Part shown: positions 7,830-16,310 of the stretch, one piece after another
Layout: every line of letters begins with the position of its first letter
Numbering within the stretch: position 1 is the stretch's first letter
Assembly (NCBI RefSeq): GCF_014656195.1
Contig: NZ_BNBY01000024.1
Location: forward strand, 1 to 64,000
Source: Kitasatospora xanthocidica
GTDB taxonomy: Bacteria > Actinomycetota > Actinomycetes > Streptomycetales > Streptomycetaceae
Reading direction: 5' to 3'
DNA: 64,000 nucleotides
Made by a program: the position numbers and the translations under genes
Notes under the pieces: generated by a model
Databases searched by the model: none
What the model was told of the DNA's origin: nothing
What the model saw: the letters and a program-made list of their open reading frames with translations, nothing else

Positions 7830-8321
7830 ATGGGAAAGCTGACAGTGCGCGCGCTGCGCGCCGTGCTCGTGGTGGTGCTCACCGGCACCGTGTTCGTCCA
7901 GGCGCTGATGGTGTGGACGCTGGCCAGCGGGAACGACCCGGAGGACGGGTCGCTCCCGCTGACCCCGCTGCGGGTGATCACGGTCCTGGGCATCGGGGCG
8001 GCCCAGGTCACCCTCGTCTGTGTCTGGCGACTGGTGACGATGGTGCGGCGCGGAACCGTGTTCTCCCACGCCGCCTTCCGGTACGTGGACGTCATCATCG
8101 GCGCGATCGTCGCGGCCTCCCTCATGTGGTTCACGGTCACGGCCGTCAACGCGCCCGGCCAGCGGGACGACCCGGGCGTCACCCTCATCATGGGCGGGAT
8201 CGGCCTGGCCATCCTGGGAGTCGCGCTCATCGTGCTCGTGCTGCGGACGCTGCTCGCCCAGGCCGTCGCCCGCGACGTCGAAGCGGCCCAGCTCCAGGCG
8301 GAGTTGGACGAGGTGATCTGA
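7830..8321 (+). CDS. DUF2975 family membrane protein
   Basis: 163 residues with four membrane segments: about 8-30, 52-72, 90-112 and 125-150 (ILGVALIVLVLRTLLAQAV). The layout and the C-terminal tail (RDVEAAQLQAELDEVI) match DUF2975 proteins, which almost always sit next to a small YozG-like helix-turn-helix protein, as here. ATG 7830 is preceded by GGAAGAG at 7817-7823. The stop shares one base with the next ATG, so translation is coupled. It may act as a membrane partner or sensor for the regulator; the function is not established. Confidence 0.85.
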   Translation: MGKLTVRALRAVLVVVLTGTVFVQALMVWTLASGNDPEDGSLPLTPLRVITVLGIGAAQVTLVCVWRLVTMVRRGTVFSHAAFRYVDVIIGAIVAASLMWFTVTAVNAPGQRDDPGVTLIMGGIGLAILGVALIVLVLRTLLAQAVARDVEAAQLQAELDEVI

Positions 8322-8542
8322 TGCCCATCGCCGTCGACATCGACGTGATGCTGGCCAGGCGGAAGATGTCCGTGGGCGAACTCGCGGACCGCGTGGGGAT
8401 CACACCCGCCAACCTGGCCGTACTCAAGAACGGCCGGGCCAAGGCGGTGCGCTTCGCGACACTCGCCGCACTCTGCGAGGTGCTCGACTGCCAGCCGGGC
8501 GACCTGCTCCGCTGGGAGGCCGAGGACACCACGGGCGAATGA
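8321..8542 (+). CDS. YozG-like Xre-family helix-turn-helix regulator
   Basis: 73 residues, essentially one Xre DNA-binding domain: RRKMSVGELADRVGITPANL, KNGRAKAVRFATLAALCEVL, then CQPGDLLRW. It begins one base before the end of the DUF2975 stop (TGATG), a tight operon pair. Proteins of this size bind as dimers to short inverted repeats, and the two phased 17-bp dyads at 7781-7818 are good candidates. The signal is unknown. Confidence 0.88.
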   Translation: MPIAVDIDVMLARRKMSVGELADRVGITPANLAVLKNGRAKAVRFATLAALCEVLDCQPGDLLRWEAEDTTGE

Positions 8543-8652
8543 CCCGGCGGCCCTGTCGTCCCTGTCGTCCCGGCCGTCCCAGGCTGTTGCGGGGAGGTTG
8601 ACGCCGGCGCCGCGGGGCGGTCCGATGGATCCGGCGGCAGGGAGGGTGCGCG

Positions 8653-8883
8653 GTGACCGATGAGAACAGCGACGACGAGGGCCGGTCCGCGGACGTAGGG
8701 GCCGGGGGAGAGACCGGGGGAGACGGCGATCGGCGGGACCGTCCGCCCGTGCCGCACCGTCCGGGGTTCGAGGACACGTTCTGGCTGGTGCTGCTCGCGC
8801 TGATCGTGCTGGTCCTCTTCGTGGCCGGTTTCCTGTCCGACGCCGGGCCCGCGAGCCCGGGCGGGTCCACCGGCTGGCACTGA
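8653..8883 (+). CDS. Small single-pass membrane protein, hypothetical
   Basis: 76 residues: a charged, Gly/Asp-rich N-terminus of about 40 residues, one membrane helix (TFWLVLLALIVLVLFVAGFL) and a short Gly/Pro tail. GTG 8653 has a purine-rich GGGAGG nearby (8639-8645). No family recognised. It stands alone between the Xre gene and a convergent SnoaL-like gene. Confidence 0.6.
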   Translation: MTDENSDDEGRSADVGAGGETGGDGDRRDRPPVPHRPGFEDTFWLVLLALIVLVLFVAGFLSDAGPASPGGSTGWH

Positions 8884-8919
8884 GCGCTCCGCCTCGGGCT
8901 GCCCGGGGCGGGGCGCTGC

Positions 8920-9285
8920 TCAGCTCTCCGGCCCGTACGCCCCGAAGCCCCGGTGGACCAGGCCGTCACGGAAGGTCAGGGCCTCCGAGACGGCCACCCC
9001 GCGCTCGTTGCGGTAGTCGATCACGATGGTGTCGACCGAGACCCGTACCGACTCCAGGGTGAAGCGGAGATCGGGCAGCAGGGCCAGGGCTTTGCTCCAG
9101 TACGCGCGCAGCGCCTCCTTGCCGCGCACCTCCCCGGAGGGTTCTCCCAGGACGGTGACCACCCGGGGGGAGGAGAAGACGACGTCGTCCGTGTAGTGGG
9201 CGAGGACGCCCTCCAGGTCGCGGGCGTTCCACGCCGCCACCCATTCCCCGGCGAACCGCTGTGCGAAGGCATGATCGACAGTCAT
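8920..9285 (-). CDS. SnoaL-like (NTF2-fold) protein
   Basis: 121 residues of a compact NTF2/SnoaL-like cone fold: WVAAWNARDLEGVLAHYTDDVVFSSP at the N-terminus, RGKEALRAYWSKALALLPDL in the middle and a C-terminal sheet. These proteins bind small hydrophobic molecules and act as isomerases, cyclases or just binders; no catalytic set is evident. ATG 9285 is the first start in frame. It is convergent with the small membrane protein and lies 129 bp downstream of the TetR gene on the same strand. Confidence 0.8.
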   Translation of the reverse strand: MTVDHAFAQRFAGEWVAAWNARDLEGVLAHYTDDVVFSSPRVVTVLGEPSGEVRGKEALRAYWSKALALLPDLRFTLESVRVSVDTIVIDYRNERGVAVSEALTFRDGLVHRGFGAYGPES

Positions 9286-9414
9286 GCCCCCATGCTGCCC
9301 GCCACCAGGCCGCCTCCGGAAGGCCCGCGCCGGGGTCCGGTGCGCGGTGCGCGGTGCCCGGGGGCCTTCGGGCAGGCCGGTGACCTCATTCCGTCCGGGT
9401 GCCCGGGCCGGGGC

Positions 9415-10008
9415 TCAGTCCGTGCCCGGTGCGCCCGTGCTGTCGAGCAGCCGGTCCACCAGGAGTTCCGGGTAGCCGGAGGCCGGGGGCTCGATGCCGA
9501 AGATCGCCCGCAGGTAGAGCGGTGCGACGAGCTGGTCGAGGATGGATTCCAGGGGCGGTGGGGTCTCGCCGCGGGCGGTGGCCCGCTCGCGGATGCGCTC
9601 GACGGCGTGGAGCCGGCGCCGGAAGTGCTGTGCGCGGTCGGCCTGCGCGTCGGGGCCGCTCGGCATGGACAGGGCGACGGCGCGGACGAGGAGGCGGCCC
9701 TCGGTCGTGCGGATGCTGGCCACCCCCGCGCGCACCCAGGCGATGAGGTCGCCGCGCAGGGTGCCGGTGTCGTCGAGCGGCCAGTCCCGTTCCAGGCGGG
9801 TGGTGACCACGTCGGCCAGGAGCGCCTCCCGGCTGCCCCAACGCCGGTAGACGCTGGTGTGGTTCACCCCGGCGTGCTGGGCGATCGCGGGGATGGTGAG
9901 CTCCGCGCCCCCGGAGGCCGACAGCAGGTCGATGACCGCCTGGTGGACGGCCGAGCGGACCTCTTCGGGGCTCTTGCGGCTGCGCGTGGTCGGTTGTTTC
10001 GAAGTCAC
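9415..10008 (-). CDS. TetR-family repressor
   Basis: About 197 residues. The helix-turn-helix is at the N-terminus (TIPAIAQHAGVNHTSVYRRWGSREALLAD); the helical C-terminus is ligand-binding. GTG 10008 is chosen because TACGAT (10020-10015 on this strand) is a good -10 six bases upstream, giving a leaderless message; GTG 10014 is possible. It is divergent from the alpha/beta hydrolase at 10113, with two related 18-bp palindromes between them, so it likely represses both genes. The inducer may be the hydrolase substrate. Confidence 0.88.
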   Translation of the reverse strand: MTSKQPTTRSRKSPEEVRSAVHQAVIDLLSASGGAELTIPAIAQHAGVNHTSVYRRWGSREALLADVVTTRLERDWPLDDTGTLRGDLIAWVRAGVASIRTTEGRLLVRAVALSMPSGPDAQADRAQHFRRRLHAVERIRERATARGETPPPLESILDQLVAPLYLRAIFGIEPPASGYPELLVDRLLDSTGAPGTD

Positions 10009-10014
10009 TCCCAC

Positions 10015-10087
10015 ATCGTAAGCACAGATGTTTGCTTAGTGGCGCCCGGAGGGCCTAGAGTCCTGCCGTAAGCACAGATCTGTGCTT
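10015..10087. promoter_or_regulatory. Paired TetR operators in the divergent promoter region
   Basis: AAGCACAGATCTGTGCTT at 10070-10087 is a perfect 18-bp palindrome. AAGCACAGATGTTTGCTT at 10020-10037 is an imperfect copy with the same outer half-sites. For the hydrolase, TAGAGT (10056-10061) is a plausible -10, so the perfect site lies just after the start of transcription. The other covers the -35 of that promoter and the TetR promoter. Both divergent genes would be shut off by one repressor. Confidence 0.75.
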
Positions 10088-10112
10088 GATGTCTCCGAGG
10101 AGAGTGCGTGCG

Positions 10113-11348
10113 ATGAAGCAGCTGCTGTTCCCGAACAACCCCCAGTTCTGGTACGAGACCCTGCGCTCGATGAGTCACATCGCCTACGGCGGCGCCGACT
10201 TCGGCGAGGTCGTGTCCACCGGCGAGCGCATCGTGGAAGGCGACTACGACAGCTGGCACGACGAGTGGCTGGCCACCGCCGACCGGGTCGCCGACCAGGC
10301 CCGGCGGGCCCTGGCGGCAGGCCACCGGGTGAGCGCCCGGGACGGCTTCCTCCGGGCGTCCAACTACTACCGCTCGGCCGAGTTCTTCCTGCACGGCCAC
10401 CCCTGCGACCCCCGCCACGACCACGCCTACGACCGCAGCGTGGAGTGCTTCCGGGCGGCCGCCGCCCTGTACACCCCGTGCGTCGAGCCGGTCCGCATCC
10501 CCTACGAGGGCACCACCCTGCCCGGCTACCTCTACCGCGCCGACACCACCGGCACGCCCCGGCCGACCCTGATCATGCACTCCGGCTTCGACGGCACCGC
10601 CGAGGAACTGCACTTCAGCGGCGCGCTGGCGGCCGTCGAGCGCGGCTACACCGTGCTGACCTTCGACGGCCCCGGACAGCCCGGGCCCCGCCACCACCAG
10701 GGCCTCGTCTTCCGTCCGGACTGGGAGAAGGTCATCACCCCCGTGATCGACTTCGCCGAGACCGTTCCAGAGGTCGACACCGGCCGGATCGCGCTGCTGG
10801 GCTCCAGCATGGGCGGCCTCCTCGCCCCACGGGCCGCGGCCTTCGAACACCGGCTGGCCGCGCTGATCGCCGTCGACGGCGTCTACGACCTCGGCCGGAT
10901 ATCCGTGCGCAACATCCCCGGCGGCCGCGCGGAGGCCGAACGGCTCCTGCGCGCCGACTCCGCCCCCGAACTCGACGCCGCCCTCGAACAGATCATGGCC
11001 GCCGACGCGACCGCACGATGGGCGATCAACCACGGCATGTACGTCATGGGCGTCGACACCCCCCGCGCCTTCAACGCCTCCTACCTCGACTACACCCTCG
11101 ACCACGGCATCGCCGAGCGGATCCAGTGCCCCACCCTGGTCTGCGACGCCGCCGAGGACGAGTTCTTCGAGGGCCAGCCGCAGCAGCTCTACGACCACCT
11201 GACCTGCCCCAAGACGCTGATGCTGTTCACCGCCGAGGAGGGCGCCGGCGCCCACTGCCACCCCGGCGCCATGCGCCTGGCCCTCGCCCGCGTCTACGAC
11301 TGGCTCGACGACACCCTCTCCGCCGCCCCCACCGCCACCGGAGCCTGA
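10113..11348 (+). CDS. Alpha/beta hydrolase (FrsA / 2,6-dihydroxypseudooxynicotine hydrolase-like)
   Basis: A 411-residue cytoplasmic hydrolase. A helical N-terminal cap (1-130) precedes the alpha/beta core. The oxyanion segment is LIMHSGFDGTAEEL, the nucleophile elbow is LLGSSMGGLLAPR, the acid probably lies in LVCDAAEDEFF and the His in GAGAHCHPGAM. This cap-plus-core layout matches the hydrolases that cleave C-C or ester bonds in aromatic degradation. ATG 10113 has GAGGAG at 10097-10102. It is under the divergent TetR repressor. Its 3' end overlaps the convergent GH89 gene by 55 bp. The substrate is unknown. Confidence 0.85.
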   Translation: MKQLLFPNNPQFWYETLRSMSHIAYGGADFGEVVSTGERIVEGDYDSWHDEWLATADRVADQARRALAAGHRVSARDGFLRASNYYRSAEFFLHGHPCDPRHDHAYDRSVECFRAAAALYTPCVEPVRIPYEGTTLPGYLYRADTTGTPRPTLIMHSGFDGTAEELHFSGALAAVERGYTVLTFDGPGQPGPRHHQGLVFRPDWEKVITPVIDFAETVPEVDTGRIALLGSSMGGLLAPRAAAFEHRLAALIAVDGVYDLGRISVRNIPGGRAEAERLLRADSAPELDAALEQIMAADATARWAINHGMYVMGVDTPRAFNASYLDYTLDHGIAERIQCPTLVCDAAEDEFFEGQPQQLYDHLTCPKTLMLFTAEEGAGAHCHPGAMRLALARVYDWLDDTLSAAPTATGA

Positions 11349-13627
11349 GGCCGCCCCGCGGACACCGGGCCCGGGACCGCCTCCGCCACCGGGACCGCCT
11401 CCGCCACCTCCCGGGCCAGCGCGACCGGATCCCCGGCGGGCACGGTGGGGTACGCGGTGGTCTGCCGGGCCCAGGCGTCGTCCACGGCGAACCAGTCGAT
11501 CGCCGCGGGGGAGGCCCCGGTGGACAACGCCGTGTCCAGCGAGGCGAAGTAGGCACTCCAGCGCCGGGCGTACAGCCCGGACACCAGCCCGGCCCAGTCC
11601 CGGTTCGCGTAGTCGTGCAGGCCGTTGTCGTCGCTCGCGGCCCGCGGACCCCAGGTCGTCAGGAGCGAGCGGACGTCGTACTCCAGCCGGTCACGCTCCG
11701 CCGCGTCGGCCCCCCAGGCCCGGGCGGCGGCGATCCACGGCCCCACCATGGACCGCGCGTCCGCCCCGGAGACCCGGTCCACCAGCGCCAGGTCGTGGCT
11801 CCACTCCGCCACCAGTACCCGGAACAGCGGCAGGTCCCGGGCGCCGTAGGCAGCGGAGATCCGCGGGAGCAGGGCCCGCGCACGGTTGTCCAGCACCTGC
11901 CGGGAGAAGGTCACCAGATCGAACCGGTAGGCGTCCGAACCCCTCAACGCCGGTGCGACCAGCAGGAGTTCGTCGAGAGCGGAGCGGACCAGGGCCGGGT
12001 CGTAGCGCATCGCGCCCGGGCTCCACTGCGCACCCTTGGACACCGACAGGCCCGGCCGCGCGGCGAACAGGCTGTCCTGCGCCTCGCTCCACGCGCCGGA
12101 CGGCATGCCGTACGGGCCCCGCCGCAGCGCGGCCCAGGCAGCCGCCGCGTGCCGGTCGGCCCCGCCGTAGCGGCGCGCGGCGTAGTCGTCGAACCAGGCG
12201 GTCCGGTCGACCGCCGCCGGCTCCCAGGCGAGCAGGCTGAACAGCGCCAACGCCGCCGGATCCGTCCCCGTCGCCTCCGGCAGGTACGCGATGCCCCGCA
12301 GCGCGCTGCCGGACTTCGCCCGCCACTGCCGGAAACGCCGCACCCACACCGCCGTGTTCGCCCCGGGCGAGGTGTGCCCGCCGAAGTTCGGGATCGTGCC
12401 GAACGCGTAGGGCGTGCCCTGCCACTGGGACTCGCGGTCCAGGCCGTCGTAACGGTCGGCGAGCCCGTCCAGGACCAGCATCCGGCCGCGGTCCACCCCG
12501 GACAGCAGCGCCCGCGACGGATTGCCCTCCCAGCCCAGGAGCGCCCACACGGCCCCGGGATGCGCCGCCCGCAGCGCGCGCTGCACCGCACCGGCCGCCG
12601 CGCCCACGTCGACCGGCCCGGCGGTGCCGCCCTCGTGCAGCAGGTCCATCTTGTACATCGAACTGTCGCCGAAGGCCGCACGCTGCGCCCGGTAGTAGGC
12701 GGCGGCCAGCCCGGCGAAGACGGGGCCGGTCGGGTCGAGCCAGTCGGGACGGGCGAAGCCCACCCAGTTCCCCTGCGGCACCACCCGGGCGCCGGCGTTC
12801 CGCGCCGCGAAGCCGGCCGGGACGGTGCCGAAGTAGCCCGGCAGCACCGGGGTCATGCCGAGAGCGCGGAGGTGGTCGGTGATCCGCCTGCCCATCGCCA
12901 CCCGGGCGTCGATCAGCTGCTCGGAGACCGGCCCGGCGAAGGCGCTCATGTTCTGCAGCAGCCACCAGCTCTGGTGCGCCGGGCCCGGGATCCACGAGCG
13001 CAGCTCCGCCGCGCCGTAGCCGAACTCCTGGAGCGCCCGGTAGTACGGGTACTCGGCGCCGGTCTGGACGAAGACCTCGTTGATCCCGTGGAGGGCGAGG
13101 ACGTCGAGCTCGCGCCGGTGGGCGGCGAAGTCACGGTAGGCGCCGGAGTAGCCCGCGTCGGTGTCGTTCAGCGCGTAGCGGTGCGGCACCACGGCCGACC
13201 GCCTGACCGGGGTGCCCACCGCGGGGAGTACGGCGGGGAGCGCCCCGAGCGAGTCCCCGGGCAGGCCGATGTCGACCCGGGCCACGTGCTCCAGGTACCA
13301 GCCCACACCGGCGAGCAGCGTCGCCGGCGTGGTCCCGGACACCGTGACGGCCCCCCGGGTACCGGAGACCGAGAAGGCGTCACCCCCCGCCCCCCGGGCG
13401 ACCGGGACCAGGGTGATCTGCCTCTGCTGGGCGGGAAGGAGCCGCCCGAGCGCCGCGGCGGCCGGAGCGGTGTCGAAGGCGGGCGCGGCCCGGGCGACCG
13501 TCGTCGTGGCCACCACCCCGGCCAGGGCGAGCACACCGGCCAGCGCCATGCGTCCCAGCCCCTCCACGCAGATCGAGCGGAACTCCCCGCGCCGGACGCG
13601 CGCGGGGCGGCTGGGAGCGGAGGGCAT
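11294..13627 (-). CDS. Secreted alpha-N-acetylglucosaminidase, GH89 (NAGLU)
   Basis: 777 residues. An N-terminal export signal (RMALAGVLALAGVVATTTVARA) precedes the NAGLU N-terminal domain, a TIM barrel and a helical C-terminal domain. Recognisable parts are WYLEHVARVDIGLPGD, YRDFAAHRRELDVLALHGIN, the barrel motif MYKMDLLHEGG (usual form D-P-F-H-E-G-G, with a catalytic Glu) and GWEGNPSRALLSGVDRGRM. It removes terminal alpha-linked GlcNAc from glycans outside the cell. ATG 13627 has GAGGA just upstream; an in-frame start at 13678 would add 17 residues before the signal. Length matches the family. Confidence 0.9.
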   Translation of the reverse strand: MPSAPSRPARVRRGEFRSICVEGLGRMALAGVLALAGVVATTTVARAAPAFDTAPAAAALGRLLPAQQRQITLVPVARGAGGDAFSVSGTRGAVTVSGTTPATLLAGVGWYLEHVARVDIGLPGDSLGALPAVLPAVGTPVRRSAVVPHRYALNDTDAGYSGAYRDFAAHRRELDVLALHGINEVFVQTGAEYPYYRALQEFGYGAAELRSWIPGPAHQSWWLLQNMSAFAGPVSEQLIDARVAMGRRITDHLRALGMTPVLPGYFGTVPAGFAARNAGARVVPQGNWVGFARPDWLDPTGPVFAGLAAAYYRAQRAAFGDSSMYKMDLLHEGGTAGPVDVGAAAGAVQRALRAAHPGAVWALLGWEGNPSRALLSGVDRGRMLVLDGLADRYDGLDRESQWQGTPYAFGTIPNFGGHTSPGANTAVWVRRFRQWRAKSGSALRGIAYLPEATGTDPAALALFSLLAWEPAAVDRTAWFDDYAARRYGGADRHAAAAWAALRRGPYGMPSGAWSEAQDSLFAARPGLSVSKGAQWSPGAMRYDPALVRSALDELLLVAPALRGSDAYRFDLVTFSRQVLDNRARALLPRISAAYGARDLPLFRVLVAEWSHDLALVDRVSGADARSMVGPWIAAARAWGADAAERDRLEYDVRSLLTTWGPRAASDDNGLHDYANRDWAGLVSGLYARRWSAYFASLDTALSTGASPAAIDWFAVDDAWARQTTAYPTVPAGDPVALAREVAEAVPVAEAVPGPVSAGRPQAPVAVGAAERVSSSQS

Positions 13628-13745
13628 GGTGTCCTCATCGGGGGGAGGGGCCGGGGGAGCACGCCCATCGGACCACACCCCCGCGCGACGAACCCGCCGC
13701 GAACCAGCGCCGAACGGGTCGCCTTCGCGGCCGCCCGATCCGGCG

Positions 13746-13895
13746 CTACCCGGTCAGGCCCTTCTCGAACTCGCCCAGTGCCATGGCTCCCAGGACGGCC
13801 AGGAGGGTGAGGACGGCCAGCGCGATCCCGCAGCCGGTGGCCCACCGCGGCTCGTCCGCGGGCGGAGGGGGCGTGGGGGTCGGGTCCGTGTCCAT
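13746..13895 (-). CDS. 49-residue single-pass membrane protein
   Basis: A short open frame of 50 codons: a Pro/Thr-rich head (DPTPTPPPPADEPRW) followed by one membrane helix (GCGIALAVLTLLAVLGAMAL) and a short charged tail. Third-position GC is high, as in neighbouring genes. It sits between the GH16 and GH89 genes on the same strand. No family recognised, and it could be a chance frame. Confidence 0.45.
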   Translation of the reverse strand: MDTDPTPTPPPPADEPRWATGCGIALAVLTLLAVLGAMALGEFEKGLTG

Positions 13896-13994
13896 GCGGG
13901 TCACGATAGGGACCGGCCGGCCGGGACTTCATGGGCGGAGGTACTCAACCACCGCCTGAGTACGGCGGGTCGGCGGGTCGGGCTGGTCAGGGGG

Positions 13995-15113
13995 TCAGTG
14001 GAGCGGGAACGGGAACGCGGGGACCGGCGGCCGGGGGAAGTTCGCCGGGCGCTGCCAGGCCCGCACGTAGTCGACCAGCAGGTGCCCCTGGCTGCCGGGG
14101 GCCGGGGGGATCTTGGAGTAGACGAAGTTGTCGAGGAGGACGTTCACCCGGCCGGGCGAGGTCCTGGTGCTGTAGTAGACCATCCGGCCGTCGATCCACC
14201 AGGTCGTCCCCCACGGCTCGATGTCGACGCCGTAGGTGTGGAAGCCCGTGGCCGGGTCGAACGCGGGCCGGTGCACGGTGCCGGCGAGTCCGGGCCACGA
14301 GAGCCCGGACGGGATGAACCCGGACGGGACGAACCCGCCGCCTCCGGCCGGGTTGTGCTGGCTGAGGTGGAGCCGCGAATGGTCGTCCGAGTAGAACTCG
14401 AAGGCGTCGGTCTCGCCGTGGGCCGGGATGTCGACGCCGGGCGCGGACCAGGTCCACAGGGCCGGCCAGAAGCCCTTCGGTGCCGGGAGCTTCGCCCGGA
14501 TCTCGGTGTAGCCGTACTGGAAGGCGTAGGACGGCGAGGTGTTGATCATGCAGCTGGACCAGGCGTAGTGCTTTCCGGCGGCGCTGGTGATGTCGTCCGG
14601 CTTCGCCGTGATGTCCAGCATCCCGCCGGAGACGGAGCAGTTCGCCGGCTGGTCGAACTCGAGCTGCTGGTTGTCCGGGTTCCCCGTCCCCAGGGGGCTG
14701 GCGGACCAGTCGGCCTCCGCCTCGGACTGGAACGACCACTTCTTCGGGTCCAGTGACGTGCCGTTGAACTCGTCGGCGAACGTCGGGTCCCAGGGGCCCG
14801 CCGGCCCGGCCGGTGCCGGGCCCGACACCGGCCGGGGGAGGCCGGGCGAGGGCGTGGCGGGGTGCCCGGGTATCCCGGTGCCGGGCGTCGGCAGCGAGGG
14901 GAAGGCCGGCCCGCCGTTCGGGAACGGCCACGACCCGTTCCCCGGTGAGGGCCACGGCCAGGGCTGGACCGCGGGCCGGGGCTGGCCCGCGGCCCCGCGG
15001 TCCGCCGCCGGGGCCGGCGGCGACACGAGCACGCACATCGCCGCGCCGGTCACGGCCGCGGCGGCGAACTTCAGGGGTTTCACGGAGGGAGCCGCCGTTC
15101 TGCGACAGGTCAC
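13995..15113 (-). CDS. Secreted GH16-family endo-glycanase (beta-glucanase type)
   Basis: 372 residues: signal peptide (about 1-37, ending in the APAAD region), a Pro/Gly-rich linker of about 70 residues, then a GH16 jellyroll. The catalytic E-x-D-x-x-E motif is present as HGETDAFEFYSDD. WSFQSEAEADWSASP, GYTEIRAKLPAPKGFWPALW and DIEPWGTTWWIDG are typical GH16 strands. It hydrolyses internal bonds of extracellular beta-glucans. GTG 15113 has no clear Shine-Dalgarno; GTG 15083 is an alternative start still keeping the signal. With the GH89 gene it forms a small glycan-degrading pair on one strand. Confidence 0.9.
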   Translation of the reverse strand: MTCRRTAAPSVKPLKFAAAAVTGAAMCVLVSPPAPAADRGAAGQPRPAVQPWPWPSPGNGSWPFPNGGPAFPSLPTPGTGIPGHPATPSPGLPRPVSGPAPAGPAGPWDPTFADEFNGTSLDPKKWSFQSEAEADWSASPLGTGNPDNQQLEFDQPANCSVSGGMLDITAKPDDITSAAGKHYAWSSCMINTSPSYAFQYGYTEIRAKLPAPKGFWPALWTWSAPGVDIPAHGETDAFEFYSDDHSRLHLSQHNPAGGGGFVPSGFIPSGLSWPGLAGTVHRPAFDPATGFHTYGVDIEPWGTTWWIDGRMVYYSTRTSPGRVNVLLDNFVYSKIPPAPGSQGHLLVDYVRAWQRPANFPRPPVPAFPFPLH

Positions 15114-15269
15114 CGCCGGGGAACGGGTCCGCCCGGGGGCACGGGATCGCCCACGGGCAACGGCGGGACGGTGGGACGGTGGAGACGAGGGCCACGGGAG
15201 GCGCCCCGGTGGCCCGGTGCGGTGCGCCCCGGTGCGGAGGCCGCGTACCAGGTGGTGCTGACTGGCGGT

Positions 15270-15310
15270 GATTCGTGCCGTGAGCGGAAGGCACGCTCAC
15301 GGCACGAATC
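15270..15310. other. Long perfect stem-loop in a divergent intergenic region
   Basis: GATTCGTGCCGTGAGCG (15270-15286) pairs perfectly with 15294-15310 around a seven-base loop (GAAGGCA). It lies in the 497-bp gap between the GH16 gene (start 15113, minus) and the DIP1984 gene (start 15611, plus), so it is downstream of neither. The rest of that gap contains short repeats of GTCGTCCG (about 15399-15424) and no convincing gene. Confidence 0.8.
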
Positions 15311-15610
15311 TGGCACCCGCCCCCGGGCCCCGCCCGTCGTGTGGTCCAGCCGGGTGACCCACCGACAACCACGGCGCGTCGGCGCGCTGATGACCGGTCG
15401 TCCGGTCGTCCGGTCGTCCGGTCGACGGCGAGGGCCGGCTGTCCGCCGGAGACCGGACCCGCGGCGGACAGGTCCGCTGGATCCGCAGGGGAGGACCTGG
15501 CCCGCCTCCCGCCGCGAAGGTCCGGCCGACCCCCACCCCGCCGACCGCGCCGTCGGACACCGATGTGCATACTTACCGGACGATCAGGAGCACGTAGAGG
15601 TGATGGCGCG

Positions 15611-16084
15611 GTGAAACTGGCTGAGGCGCTCGCGCAGCGCGCGGCTGCGGTGCGGCAGGTGGAGCAGTTGCGGGCGCGGGTCGTCGGCAGCGCCCGCTAC
15701 CAGGAGGGCGAGGAACCGGCCGAGAACGCGGCGGAGGTCCTGGCCCAGACCGGGGAAGTGCTGGACGAGCTGGAGCGGCTGATCCGGCAGATCAACCGGA
15801 CCAACTCCACCACGGTCGTCGAGGGTGGTGGCACCCTCACCGACGCCCTCGCCCGCCGGGACGTCCTGCGGCTGCGCCACTCGGTGACCACGTCGGCCGC
15901 CGACGCCGCCTCCGGCCGCGACCAGCGCGGAGCCGTACGGCAGTTGCGGTCCGAGCTCAGGATCCTTTCCGCTCTGCCGGTGGCCGAACTCCGCGCCCGG
16001 GCAGATGAGCTGGCCAAGGAGATCCGCGAGGTGGACACGCTGATCCAGCGCACCAACTGGGAGATCGACCTGGTCGAGGACTGA
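15611..16084 (+). CDS. DIP1984 family protein
   Basis: A 157-residue, mostly helical cytoplasmic protein: KLAEALAQRAAAVRQVEQLRARV at the start, a central RLIRQINRTNSTTVVEGGGTL and a C-terminal coiled coil ending in DTLIQRTNWEIDLVED. These match the DIP1984 family (sometimes labelled septicolysin), which has no proven function. GTG 15611 gives the family N-terminus (V/M-K-L-A-E-A-L), with GAGG about ten bases upstream. A structured, tRNA-like region and a strong terminator follow on the same strand. Published comparative work on RNA-repair loci reported a tRNA-like RNA near SPFH/Band-7 genes; whether DIP1984 belongs to that set I cannot confirm here. Confidence 0.85.
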   Translation: MKLAEALAQRAAAVRQVEQLRARVVGSARYQEGEEPAENAAEVLAQTGEVLDELERLIRQINRTNSTTVVEGGGTLTDALARRDVLRLRHSVTTSAADAASGRDQRGAVRQLRSELRILSALPVAELRARADELAKEIREVDTLIQRTNWEIDLVED

Positions 16085-16099
16085 CCCCCACGAGCAGGG

Positions 16100-16212
16100 T
16101 GTGGGAAAAGCAGGTAGTCGTCACGGAGGCGTGCACACACCGTGGCCGGCGGTTCATCCGGCCCTGGCGCGTGGAGAGCAACGCAGGGGTTCGATTCCTC
16201 ACTCAACAATGC
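16100..16212 (+). ncRNA. Candidate tRNA-like small RNA downstream of DIP1984
   Basis: A T-arm-like element is present: AGGGG (16185-16189), seven-base loop TTCGATT (16190-16196), then CCTCA (16197-16201), with four of five pairs and the conserved G53-C61 equivalent. A D-loop-like GCAGGTAGTC is at 16110-16119. Between them are stems 122-126/140-144, 144-149/158-163 and 169-172/181-184 (add 16000). TGTGGGA (16100-16106) can pair with CTCAACA (16202-16208) at five of seven positions, followed by ATGC, not CCA. It is not a canonical tRNA: the acceptor is weak and there are extra arms. Location just after DIP1984 and before a strong terminator supports a real RNA. Confidence 0.45.
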
Positions 16213-16310
16213 AGCTCAGCATCGCGTACAGGTGACAGAGCACATCGCACAGCTCACCACCATGTGCAGATCCGGACGGCGAGGGCGGGATCGGGGCGCC
16301 CACACCCGAT

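Noticed and set aside
16100-16212. Canonical tRNA
   Set aside because: The acceptor pairs poorly, there is no standard anticodon arm at the right distance, extra stems are present and no CCA; kept only as a tRNA-like candidate.
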